Below, in pieces: positions 8,365 through 15,936 of a stretch of DNA of 64,000 bases. The translations under genes were made by a program, and so were the position numbers. The notes under the pieces were generated by a model. It saw only the letters and a program-made list of their open reading frames with translations. It was not told the DNA's origin and searched no databases. The stretch is from NCBI GenBank assembly GCA_964432565.1, contig CAYSOA010000002.1, forward strand, positions 89,765 to 153,764, in the 5' to 3' direction. How positions within the stretch are numbered: the first letter of the stretch is position 1; each line of letters opens with the position of its first letter. This DNA is from CAIOHW01 sp964432565 (GTDB taxonomy: Bacteria; Bdellovibrionota; UBA1018).

Positions 8365-9396
8365 ATGCTGAAGAAAATTCTCGACTTCTTTTCGAACGAT
8401 CTGGCCATCGATCTCGGTACTGCAAACACCCTGGTGTTTGCCCGCGACCGGGGGATCATCATCAACGAGCCCTCGGTGGTCGCCATCCATAGGAATGCGA
8501 GAGGCCAGACAAGGGTTCTGGCTGTAGGCAAGGAGGCCAAGGACATGCTGGGGCGCACCCCGGGGTCGATTCAGGCTATCCGGCCCCTCAAGGACGGCGT
8601 GATCGCGGACTTCGAAGTCACCCAGTCGATGCTCAAATACTTCATCCAGAAGGCCAGTGAGCGACGAACCTTCATTCGTCCCCGCATCATCATCTGCATC
8701 CCATTCGGCATCACGCAGGTCGAGAAACGAGCCGTCAAAGAATCAGCCCAGTCGGCCGGTGCCCGCGAAGTCTACCTCATCGAGGAGCCGATGGCGGCCG
8801 CTCTGGGCGCCGGGCTTCCGATTCGCGAACCCAGTGGAAACATGATCGTCGATATTGGCGGCGGAACGACTGAAGTCGCAGTGATTTCGCTCGGAGGGAT
8901 TGTCTACTCCAGATCCGTCCGTGTGGCAGGAGACAAGTTCGACGAATCGATCGTCAGCTACATCAAGCGCAAATACTCGCTTCTCATTGGTGAACGAACG
9001 GCGGAACAGATCAAGCTGTCGATTGGCTGCGCCTATCCGTTTGACGAAGAGAAGACCTACGAAGTCAAGGGTCGCGACCTGATCAGCGGCGCACCGAAAA
9101 CCATCGAGGTGAACTCCGAAGAGATTCGAGACGCCCTGGCTGAACCCGTCTCGGCGGTGGTGGATGCCATCAAGACCGCGCTCGAGCGCACTCCCCCGGA
9201 GCTCGCTGCCGACATCGTCGACAACGGCATCATCCTTGCCGGTGGCGGCTCGATGCTCGCCAACCTCGACATTCTCATCAAGGAAAAGACGGGTCTGCCC
9301 GTCGCGCTTGCCGAGGATCCCCTCACCTGCGTGGTTCGGGGCTCGGGCAAGGCTCTTCAAGACATGGATCTACTGAGAAAGGTGACGATTGTTTGA
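8365..9396 (+). CDS. mreB: Rod-shape-determining actin homologue MreB
   Basis: Bacterial actin that forms membrane-bound filaments guiding the elongasome. The 343 residues match the family from end to end: DLAIDLGTANTLVF (phosphate 1), DIGGGTTEVAVISLGG (phosphate 2) and GIILAGGGSML near the C-terminus. The N-terminal MLKKILDFFS is a plausible amphipathic membrane-targeting helix. The usual partners mreC and mreD do not follow; the next gene is a PilZ protein whose TTG start overlaps the mreB stop by 8 bases. It lies directly downstream of the divergently oriented wall-synthesis operon, which fits a shared role in shape. Confidence 0.98.
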   Translation: MLKKILDFFSNDLAIDLGTANTLVFARDRGIIINEPSVVAIHRNARGQTRVLAVGKEAKDMLGRTPGSIQAIRPLKDGVIADFEVTQSMLKYFIQKASERRTFIRPRIIICIPFGITQVEKRAVKESAQSAGAREVYLIEEPMAAALGAGLPIREPSGNMIVDIGGGTTEVAVISLGGIVYSRSVRVAGDKFDESIVSYIKRKYSLLIGERTAEQIKLSIGCAYPFDEEKTYEVKGRDLISGAPKTIEVNSEEIRDALAEPVSAVVDAIKTALERTPPELAADIVDNGIILAGGGSMLANLDILIKEKTGLPVALAEDPLTCVVRGSGKALQDMDLLRKVTIV

Positions 9397-10141
9397 GCAG
9401 AATGGGTTTTTTCTCATCGACGATGAGGGCACCCGACTCAGGCTCGTCCGCGAAGGCGCCCGAAACCAGTCGGCGGCAACCCTGTGGACCCCGGGAAGGA
9501 CCATTGTCCTCCGGCTGAGAATCCTGGAATTCGACATCCAGAAGAACTTGTTCCGCACGAGTCTGCCGGATGGCCCGTCGCTTAAGCGAGTGCTCGCCAT
9601 CCTTTCCTCCGACTCCGGAGTGTTTTTCAACGTGGAGCTTGCGGACACCCACATTCTCTTCCAGACGACTCTGAAGGAGTTTGATCACGACAACGGAATC
9701 CTGAGCTTCAATAACCCGGAGGCTGTCTACAAGATCCAGCAACGAAAGCATCCCCGACTGATCATCGAGAAGCCGTCTTCAGTGAGAGCGTTTCATGATG
9801 ACCCCCTGCAGCCTGGCCGGTCGATTCAGCGCCGGGTCGTGGATCTGAGCATCGGCGGAATGTCGATGCGGCTATTCTTCGGAGAGGAGCGGCACTATCG
9901 TATTGGGCAGTCACTGAATTCCATCCGACTGCAAATCGGCCAGAAGTTCGTCCCGTGTTCAGGCCAGATTCAAAACATCCGCGTTTTCAAGCATCCAAAC
10001 GGAGCGTCCGAGCTGATCATGGGGATTACCTTCCTCGAAATGACTGAGGCTGCGCAGAGCACGATCTCGACGTTTGTCGATCGCGAACTGCTCAAGCTTT
10101 TTGGAAGAATGCTGACCAAACAGACGCAAGATCACGGGTAA
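9389..10141 (+). CDS. PilZ-domain protein, predicted c-di-GMP receptor
   Basis: The 250-residue product has an N-terminal beta-rich part resembling YcgR-N (about 1-110) and a C-terminal PilZ domain. Both c-di-GMP-binding signatures are intact: RKHPR (RxxxR, 119-123) and DLSIGG (DxSxxG, 152-157). The start is a TTG at 9389, preceded by AAAGGTG and overlapping the mreB stop, so production is likely coupled to MreB. YcgR proteins act on flagellar motors; the mreB linkage here instead suggests, as inference only, a c-di-GMP input to cell shape or envelope growth. Confidence 0.9.
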   Translation: MFEQNGFFLIDDEGTRLRLVREGARNQSAATLWTPGRTIVLRLRILEFDIQKNLFRTSLPDGPSLKRVLAILSSDSGVFFNVELADTHILFQTTLKEFDHDNGILSFNNPEAVYKIQQRKHPRLIIEKPSSVRAFHDDPLQPGRSIQRRVVDLSIGGMSMRLFFGEERHYRIGQSLNSIRLQIGQKFVPCSGQIQNIRVFKHPNGASELIMGITFLEMTEAAQSTISTFVDRELLKLFGRMLTKQTQDHG

Positions 10142-10144
10142 ACC

Positions 10145-10756
10145 ATGGCCTACAACCCCAAGGACTATTACTTCCACAAAGCCAAACAGGAAAACTACGC
10201 TGCAAGATCGGCCTTCAAGCTCGAGGAGATGGACCAGCGATACCGCATCTTCAGGCCGGGCCAGCAGGTTCTGGATCTTGGCGCCGCGCCAGGGTCCTGG
10301 TCGCAATATGCGTCCAGGAAAGTGGGAAACAAGGGAAGGGTCTTGGGAATCGACCTCCAGAAAATCACCATCCGGATGCAGAACACGGTGTTTATCCAGG
10401 CCGACATCAGAGACATGAGCCTCGAGCAGGTCATGGAGCAGCACGGATTCATTCCGCCATTCCACATCGTCATGTCGGACATGGCCCCGAAGACCACGGG
10501 AATCCGTGTAACCGATCAGGCAAGATCACTCGAGCTATGCGAGATCGCCCTCGAAGCTGCTCAGCGTTTTCTTTCTCTGCGAGGCACATTCATCGCCAAA
10601 CTTTTTCACAGCGAGGACTTCGAGGGCTTCCGCGAAAAGCTTAGGGGACTCTTCGACAAGGTAGAGGTCCTGCGTCCCAAGAGCACACGAAAAGAGAGCA
10701 AGGAAATCTTTCTCGTCGGAATGGGCTTTAGGAAGCTCGAGCCACCCTCCCCCTAA
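10145..10756 (+). CDS. rlmE: 23S rRNA 2'-O-ribose methyltransferase RlmE (FtsJ/RrmJ)
   Basis: Methylates U2552 of 23S rRNA late in 50S assembly. The 203 residues show the SAM motif VLDLGAAPGSWSQ, the catalytic K-D-K-E set (Lys of RSAFKLEEM, Asp of SDMAPKTTG, Lys of FIAKLF and Glu in the segment before IFLVGMG), and normal length. It starts 3 bases after the PilZ stop, so mreB, the PilZ gene and rlmE form one transcript. The TAA at 10754-10756 overlaps the end of the opposing small pilin-like gene. Confidence 0.96.
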   Translation: MAYNPKDYYFHKAKQENYAARSAFKLEEMDQRYRIFRPGQQVLDLGAAPGSWSQYASRKVGNKGRVLGIDLQKITIRMQNTVFIQADIRDMSLEQVMEQHGFIPPFHIVMSDMAPKTTGIRVTDQARSLELCEIALEAAQRFLSLRGTFIAKLFHSEDFEGFREKLRGLFDKVEVLRPKSTRKESKEIFLVGMGFRKLEPPSP

Positions 10757-10926
10757 CGGGGCGCAGGACACTGGGGACAACCCTTGGCGATATCTCTCGC
10801 AATCGAGCGCCAGCTTCTTCGAAGTGAGGAGTTGAATCCAGCGATGACGATCGAGAGTATGGAAAGCGCCATCAGCAGCGTCAGGACATACTCGATGATC
10901 GCCTGCCCCTTGTTGTCCTGTCTCAT
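10753..10926 (-). CDS. TadE/Flp-like mini-prepilin, 57 residues
   Basis: A small gene in what would otherwise be a 200-base gap. The product starts MRQDNKGQAIIEYVLTLL and carries one hydrophobic helix. This fits a class III (prepilin-type) leader: a short basic N-terminus, Gly then Gln at the cleavage point, and Glu-Tyr at +5/+6 of the mature protein. The C-terminal part is basic and ends in GCPQCPAPR, with two cysteines. No other Tad or type IV pilus genes are nearby, so it is an orphan. A good promoter lies directly upstream (10933-10962). It converges with rlmE and its stop overlaps the rlmE stop. Function unknown beyond a likely pilin-like role. Confidence 0.65.
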   Translation of the reverse strand: MRQDNKGQAIIEYVLTLLMALSILSIVIAGFNSSLRRSWRSIARDIAKGCPQCPAPR

Positions 10927-10932
10927 TTCTCG

Positions 10933-10962
10933 ATTTTAAGATATCCTTCTGATCCATGACAA
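10933..10962 (-). promoter_or_regulatory. Candidate promoter of the mini-prepilin gene
   Basis: Read on the minus strand: TTGTCA (10962-10957), an 18-base spacer and TAAAAT (10938-10933). Transcription would begin about 7 bases further on, at or next to the A of the ATG at 10926, predicting a leaderless or nearly leaderless mRNA. The -35 box overlaps the start codon of the divergent tlpA-like gene. Confidence 0.45.
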
Positions 10963-11540
10963 GTCCCGTTCCCCCCAGGAGTCGACGCTCGATCCTTCCC
11001 ATCATTCTACCCATCCTGATCATCATCGCTGTCGCCTGGGGAGCACTCTTCTTTCTCAAGTCCTCGACCCCGAAACGACCGGCTACGGCTCTCGATGTTC
11101 GAGTGGGAATGAGTCTTCCGGATCTCGAGTTTGCGCGTCTGGATCAAACCAGTGCGCGACTCTCCGAACTGGCCGGCACCATCACGCTGATCAACTTTTG
11201 GGCCACCTGGTGCGAGGCCTGCATGGAGGAGATGCCGTCACTGGCGAAACTGCAGGAAGCCTACAAGGATCGTGGTCTGGTCATCCTCGGAGTCAACCTC
11301 GATAACAACCCTGCCACGGCCATTCCAGTGACCGAGAAGGAGTTCAATCTCGGCTTCTCGAGTTTCGTCGACAAGAACGGCGCATTGGGGGACGCCTTCG
11401 ACGTCCACGCCATTCCCTTGACCATCACCATCGATCGATCCCGCCGAATTCTTGAAGTCAAGGCAGGAGACCGGAACTGGATGGACCGCGAATACCTCAA
11501 AAAACTGGACGGCTGGATGGACTCCGCCTCCCAGAACTAA
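10956..11540 (+). CDS. Membrane-anchored TlpA-like thioredoxin
   Basis: Predicted periplasmic thiol-disulfide oxidoreductase of 194 residues. A single hydrophobic segment (about 13-34) anchors the N-terminus; the thioredoxin fold follows, with active site WCEAC at 85-89, the AhpC/TSA-TlpA context FWATWCEACMEEMPSL and the cis-proline loop IPLTITID. Members of this family reduce apo-cytochromes or other exported proteins; no cytochrome genes are close by, so the partner is unknown. The start ATG overlaps the -35 box of the divergent mini-prepilin promoter. It converges with hutI, overlapping by 4 bases. Confidence 0.93.
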   Translation: MTSPVPPRSRRSILPIILPILIIIAVAWGALFFLKSSTPKRPATALDVRVGMSLPDLEFARLDQTSARLSELAGTITLINFWATWCEACMEEMPSLAKLQEAYKDRGLVILGVNLDNNPATAIPVTEKEFNLGFSSFVDKNGALGDAFDVHAIPLTITIDRSRRILEVKAGDRNWMDREYLKKLDGWMDSASQN

Positions 11541-12793
11541 ACTCGCACCAATCCCGAAGGCCAGGCAAAACGGTAATAGAGTTCTTCAAACTGCTTGAAT
11601 GGCAGGACTGCAAACGCTGCGTCCATGCCTGGCTCTAGCGTTCCACGACGATGTTGAAACCCCAGTGCGCAGGCTGCGTTGTAGGTGACTCCGGCAAAAA
11701 GTTCCACCCGAGAGAGCCCTAGATAGAGAGCCGCGATCGTCATCACGGCAGGCAGATTGAGTGTCATGCACGATCCGGGGTTGTAGTCGGAGGCAATCGC
11801 CACTCTCGCGCCGCGCTCAATCAGGCGGCGTGCCGGCGCATGTGCCGCCTTGAGGTAGAATGCCGTTCCAGGAAGGAGGACTGCGGTCGTGGAGGAGTGT
11901 GCCAGTGCCTCGATTCCAAGATCAGAGATCTGAAGAAGATGATCTGCCGAGAGAGCCGAGAGATCGGCGGCAAGCTCCGCAGATTCGGTGTTCGACAGCT
12001 CATCGGCATGTATCTTGATTTGAAGTCCCGCCTGCCTCGCTGCCATCAGGATCCGACGTCCGTCATCTGGGGTAAAATAACCCTCATCGACAAAAACGTC
12101 ACAGGCATCCGCAAGCTTTTTCTTTGCGACTTCGGGAATGGTTCGCTGAATGATTTCTTCGAGGTACTCTGCACGGCTCGCCCCCTCGGGAACCGCGTGC
12201 GCCCCCAGATAGGTGCTCTGAAAAAGCATCTCGGGGAACGCCCTCTTCAGCCTTTTGGCAACGCGAAGCTGTTTGAGTTCCGTTTCGTGATCGAGACCGT
12301 ACCCGCTCTTGAGCTCCAGTGTACGAATCCCATAGCCCATGGCCTCTCGCACACGATGGCAGGCTGCCTCAAAAAGACTGTCCTCATCGGCTTCGCGCGT
12401 CGCTCGCACGGTGGTGAGAATCCCCCCGCCTTCTCGCGCAATCTGGGCGTAACTGACCCCGGCACACCGTCGGGCGAACTCCCGGGAGCGATCTCCGGAA
12501 AAGACGAGATGGGTATGCGCATCAACCAGTCCAGGCACGATCGCACGCTGGCCCTTGAGGTTTCTACGCGAGCCGTTCAAGTATTTCTTCGGAAGCTCGG
12601 ACGTCCCCCCAACCCAGAGAATCCGGTGGGGCACCTCCTTGCCCGCCACTTTTCGAACTGAATAGACCAGCGCACCATCATCGATCTGGCCAACATCATC
12701 TTCCTCCAGTAGTCGCCCGTCGCGACGACGCACTCCCGCGCCAGTCAGGATTTCTGAAGCATGAACCAGCACCTTGAAGGAAGAGGAGGCCAC
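11537..12793 (-). CDS. hutI: Imidazolonepropionase HutI
   Basis: Third enzyme of histidine degradation: hydrolyses 4-imidazolone-5-propionate to N-formimino-glutamate. The 418 residues show the amidohydrolase metal motif VDAHTHLVFSG, the conserved GGGILTTVRATR, LKSGYGL, KIHADEL and SDYNPGSCMTLNLP. The start is a GTG at 12793. It is the last hut gene of the cluster and is separated from hutU by two unrelated genes. No hutG or hutF for the final step was found in the window. Confidence 0.97.
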   Translation of the reverse strand: MASSSFKVLVHASEILTGAGVRRRDGRLLEEDDVGQIDDGALVYSVRKVAGKEVPHRILWVGGTSELPKKYLNGSRRNLKGQRAIVPGLVDAHTHLVFSGDRSREFARRCAGVSYAQIAREGGGILTTVRATREADEDSLFEAACHRVREAMGYGIRTLELKSGYGLDHETELKQLRVAKRLKRAFPEMLFQSTYLGAHAVPEGASRAEYLEEIIQRTIPEVAKKKLADACDVFVDEGYFTPDDGRRILMAARQAGLQIKIHADELSNTESAELAADLSALSADHLLQISDLGIEALAHSSTTAVLLPGTAFYLKAAHAPARRLIERGARVAIASDYNPGSCMTLNLPAVMTIAALYLGLSRVELFAGVTYNAACALGFQHRRGTLEPGMDAAFAVLPFKQFEELYYRFAWPSGLVRV

Positions 12794-12802
12794 ATCCCCA
12801 AG

Positions 12803-13279
12803 CTAATCGCTTCGGATGAACGTTTCAATATCGCTGCACTTCCTGACGATACTCGGAGCCGAAAAACAAACCGTGTTCCGAATCCAACCCGACGCTGCCT
12901 CGCTGCCTGCCTTGAGTCGCAACCGGAAAGTGAGGGACCCTTCGGGCTCCAGCCGAAGTTGTGTCCAGCGCGCCTGCTTGACGGGAGTCGGAGAGGCGCC
13001 CTCATTCCCCTCCACCACAAGACGATCGGGTTCCGGTCGCGACTCAACCCACGTCAATGACTGGGGCAGGTAATCGACCACCTCAAGCCCTTCAATCCTG
13101 CACTTTCCCGAATGGTGCAGAGAAATGGCAAACTCAAGAGTCTGGCCCGGAGAAACCCTGGGTGGCAGCTCCTGTCGAATCACCACACCTTCGCAGAGGC
13201 CCTCGGCCATCGCACCCACAGGATGGATCAGCAGCGCACAGAACCCCAAAACTCCGACTATGCTCTTCAATGAAACCAC
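12803..13279 (-). CDS. Secreted DUF11-like (beta-sandwich) protein
   Basis: A 158-residue exported protein that I do not recognise by name. The start is taken as the GTG at 13279, six bases after GGAAGGA. That gives a clear signal peptide ending AMA before Glu. The mature part (PGQTLEFAISLHHSG, then VVDYLPQSLTWVES) resembles DUF11/conserved-repeat domains, Ig-like folds of surface proteins, with the xVxDxLP-type signature. Four cysteines in the mature region could form two disulfides. It starts 11 bases inside the end of the SGNH gene and sits 9 bases upstream of hutI, so it is probably in the hut transcript without an obvious metabolic link. Confidence 0.7.
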   Translation of the reverse strand: MVSLKSIVGVLGFCALLIHPVGAMAEGLCEGVVIRQELPPRVSPGQTLEFAISLHHSGKCRIEGLEVVDYLPQSLTWVESRPEPDRLVVEGNEGASPTPVKQARWTQLRLEPEGSLTFRLRLKAGSEAASGWIRNTVCFSAPSIVRKCSDIETFIRSD

Positions 13280-14238
13280 GGCTGGTCCTTCCATGTCTGC
13301 AGCGAGATCTCCTGCTGGGCCCAACGTCCGGGATGAAAGCAATCTGCGGCAAGAGCACCCAGAGGAATCTCCAGTTGATAGAGTCGATCACTATAGAAGA
13401 CTTCGAGGCCGGGAATCTCGGCAGATGCCTCAATGGCAACGCTTCGAATGACCGCATTCACCTGCTCAACGACGGCCAGACGCTGCAAGTACTCCTCCCG
13501 GCCCTGCCACACGGTGAGTGGAGTGCAGAACCGTAGAATTCGATCCCGGACCATCGAACAGCTCAAGCCAAAGAGCGTTCGCGCGTTACTGATGGACGGA
13601 TCCCCCAGATTGGGGATTCTGGGAACTCCGACAAGTAGGACGCGAAGCGGCTCGCGACCAGCTCCCCATCTTCTCGCTCCCTTGGCTAGCGCAGAGAGCG
13701 CCTCAATGAAATTGCGGCGGAGTTGCCTGATGTCCACCCGCGACGGATGGTCAAAACTGCAGGCATCGTTTGACCCGATGCTGATGGCTACATACAGCAA
13801 CCCCTGATGACGCCCTTCTTCAAGCAATGACAATAGACGCTTTACCTGGCCCTGCAGATCAACGCTTTCATCTCCAGGATGCGCAAAATTTGCGACTTCC
13901 AACGGCCCCAGTACCGAGCGGCCCAGCCACTCCTGCAGCAGCTTGAAATGCGATCGAATCTTCTCTCCGGAACCCCACGACAACGCCCGCTTGTTCGTAT
14001 AGATCAGCTGCGGTTCGATTCCACTGTCGTACCAGTCTCGAACCTGCTGCTCCGGAGTCGGCGCAAACGGAATCGGCACATCGGCAAGCGTTCCGGCCGC
14101 GATCGAGTCACCCAGCACGCCCATCATCCAGGGCTTTTCAGTGGGCGGTCGAGGCCCCATCGCGTGGGCGAAGGACAGCACGCAGCACCAGTGAACAATG
14201 AAGGCCAGAAAGAGATTGCGGGGGACCACGCCCCACAA
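13267..14238 (-). CDS. Secreted SGNH/GDSL-family hydrolase
   Basis: Predicted exported esterase, lipase or deacetylase of about 323 residues. A signal peptide ends near AHA (26). The SGNH blocks are visible: GDSIAAG (Ser about 45), a Gly in the second block, GSND in the third, and DCFHPG with the Asp-His pair near the C-terminus. The start codon is uncertain: TTG at 14238 or, more likely, GTG at 14229, nine bases after AGGG. It lies between hutU and hutI, 30 bases after hutU, and overlaps the DUF11-like gene. Its substrate cannot be told from sequence. Confidence 0.85.
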   Translation of the reverse strand: MWGVVPRNLFLAFIVHWCCVLSFAHAMGPRPPTEKPWMMGVLGDSIAAGTLADVPIPFAPTPEQQVRDWYDSGIEPQLIYTNKRALSWGSGEKIRSHFKLLQEWLGRSVLGPLEVANFAHPGDESVDLQGQVKRLLSLLEEGRHQGLLYVAISIGSNDACSFDHPSRVDIRQLRRNFIEALSALAKGARRWGAGREPLRVLLVGVPRIPNLGDPSISNARTLFGLSCSMVRDRILRFCTPLTVWQGREEYLQRLAVVEQVNAVIRSVAIEASAEIPGLEVFYSDRLYQLEIPLGALAADCFHPGRWAQQEISLQTWKDQPWFH

Positions 14239-14268
14239 CCCTGCAAATCAACGCCCCATGGCACGGGA

Positions 14269-15936
14269 TCAGATCATCGGAATCCTTCCGCCACGATCTT
14301 GAAAACGGTTGCGCCCGATCTCCATTGAAGTGGGATAACCCGCGTCTGCATGGCGAACCACACCCATGCCGCAATCCGAATTCAACACACGGGTCAGGCG
14401 CCATTCGGCATCCTTGGTTCCATCGGCAACCACGACCATGCCGGAGTGCAGTGAGTACCCCATGCCCACTCCGCCCCCGTGATGAAGGCTCACCCACGAC
14501 GCACCGTTCACGGCGTTGATGAGGGCATTCAAGATGGGCCAGTCTCCCACGGCGTCTGATCCATCGATCATCCCCTCGGTTTCCCGATTGGGTGAAGCCA
14601 CTGATCCGCAATCGAGATGATCCCGTCCGATCACGATCGGAGCCTTGACCTTCCCGGTACGGACGAGCTCATTGAAGAGAAGACCAGCCTTCTCTCTCTG
14701 CCCATAACCCAGCCAGCAGATCCTGGCGGGGAGTCCCTGAAAAGCAATGCGCTCTTCTGCCATGGCCAGCCAACGATGCAGCCCCAGATCGTCGGGGAAA
14801 AGCTCGGCGATGGCACGATCGGTAACACGAATGTCCTCCGGGTCACCCGAGAGTGCGGCCCATCGAAAGGGACCACGCCCCTCACAGAACTGGGGACGAA
14901 TATAGAGAGGGACAAACCCCTTGAAGTCGAAGGCGTTTTTCACACCGTGCTTCAAAGCCTGTCCGCGGATATTATTTCCGTAGTCAAATACGTGCGAGCC
15001 GCGCCTCTGAAACTCGAGCATCGCTTCAACATGACGAGCCATGCTCGCCATCGAACGCTCGACGTAGGCCTTCGGATCCGTCTTACGCAGCGCCAGCGCA
15101 TCAGCAAGCGACAATCCATGAGGAACATAGCCGTTCAGCTCGTCATGGGCACTCGTCTGATCGGTCACGAAATCCGGTGCAAATCCGCGATCGAGCAGCT
15201 GCCAGTGCACCTCCGCCGCATTGCCGATCAAGCCAATGCTGGTGGCTTTGCCCGCCTTCTTTGCGACTTCGATCCGCCTCAGGGCATCATCTATATCGTC
15301 GGCAATTTCATCGAGATATCTGGTCTCGATTCGCCTCTGGGCGCGCGTCGGATCGACCTCGACATTGAGAGAAATGGCGCCTGCCATCGAGGCGGCAAGC
15401 GGCTGGGCACCCCCCATTCCACCCAGACCCGCAGTGAGCACGACCCTTCCCGTCAGGTCACCACCAAAGTGCTGCCGACCTGCCTCTGCGAAGGTCTCGT
15501 ACGTGCCCTGCACAATGCCCTGCGTGCCGATGTAGATCCAAGATCCGGCCGTCATCTGGCCGTACATCATCAAGCCTTTGTCCTCGAGCTCTCGAAAATG
15601 TTCCCAAGTCGCCCAACGGGGAACCAGTACGCTATTGACGAGAATCACCCGGGGAGCGTGTTCATGGGAAGGCATCACCGCCACGGGCTTGCCGCTCTGG
15701 ATCAGAAGCGTCTGATCATCGCGCAGCGCGCGAAGGCTCTCGACGATCGCATCAAAGGACTCCCAATTGCGTGCAGCCTTGCCGATCCCACCGTAGACCA
15801 CAAGGTCCTCGGGCCTTTCGGCGACCTCCGGGTCGAGATTATTCATGAGCATCCGAAGGGCGGCCTCCTGATGCCAACCCTTGCAGGAGCGTTCTGTTCC
15901 ACGAGCTGCTCGAACAACGCGAGAAGATGCCTTCAT
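14269..15936 (-). CDS. hutU: Urocanate hydratase HutU
   Basis: NAD-dependent second enzyme of histidine degradation, converting urocanate to imidazolonepropionate. The 555-residue length is normal. The NAD-binding stretch TAGLGGMGGAQPLAA and the family strings PSHEHAPRVILVNS, MTAGSWIYIGTQGIVQGTYET, GLPARICWLGYG and SLHHGGGVGMGYS are all present. It starts with ATG overlapping the hutH stop (ATGA), behind GGGAGA, so translation is probably coupled to hutH. Confidence 0.98.
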   Translation of the reverse strand: MKASSRVVRAARGTERSCKGWHQEAALRMLMNNLDPEVAERPEDLVVYGGIGKAARNWESFDAIVESLRALRDDQTLLIQSGKPVAVMPSHEHAPRVILVNSVLVPRWATWEHFRELEDKGLMMYGQMTAGSWIYIGTQGIVQGTYETFAEAGRQHFGGDLTGRVVLTAGLGGMGGAQPLAASMAGAISLNVEVDPTRAQRRIETRYLDEIADDIDDALRRIEVAKKAGKATSIGLIGNAAEVHWQLLDRGFAPDFVTDQTSAHDELNGYVPHGLSLADALALRKTDPKAYVERSMASMARHVEAMLEFQRRGSHVFDYGNNIRGQALKHGVKNAFDFKGFVPLYIRPQFCEGRGPFRWAALSGDPEDIRVTDRAIAELFPDDLGLHRWLAMAEERIAFQGLPARICWLGYGQREKAGLLFNELVRTGKVKAPIVIGRDHLDCGSVASPNRETEGMIDGSDAVGDWPILNALINAVNGASWVSLHHGGGVGMGYSLHSGMVVVADGTKDAEWRLTRVLNSDCGMGVVRHADAGYPTSMEIGRNRFQDRGGRIPMI

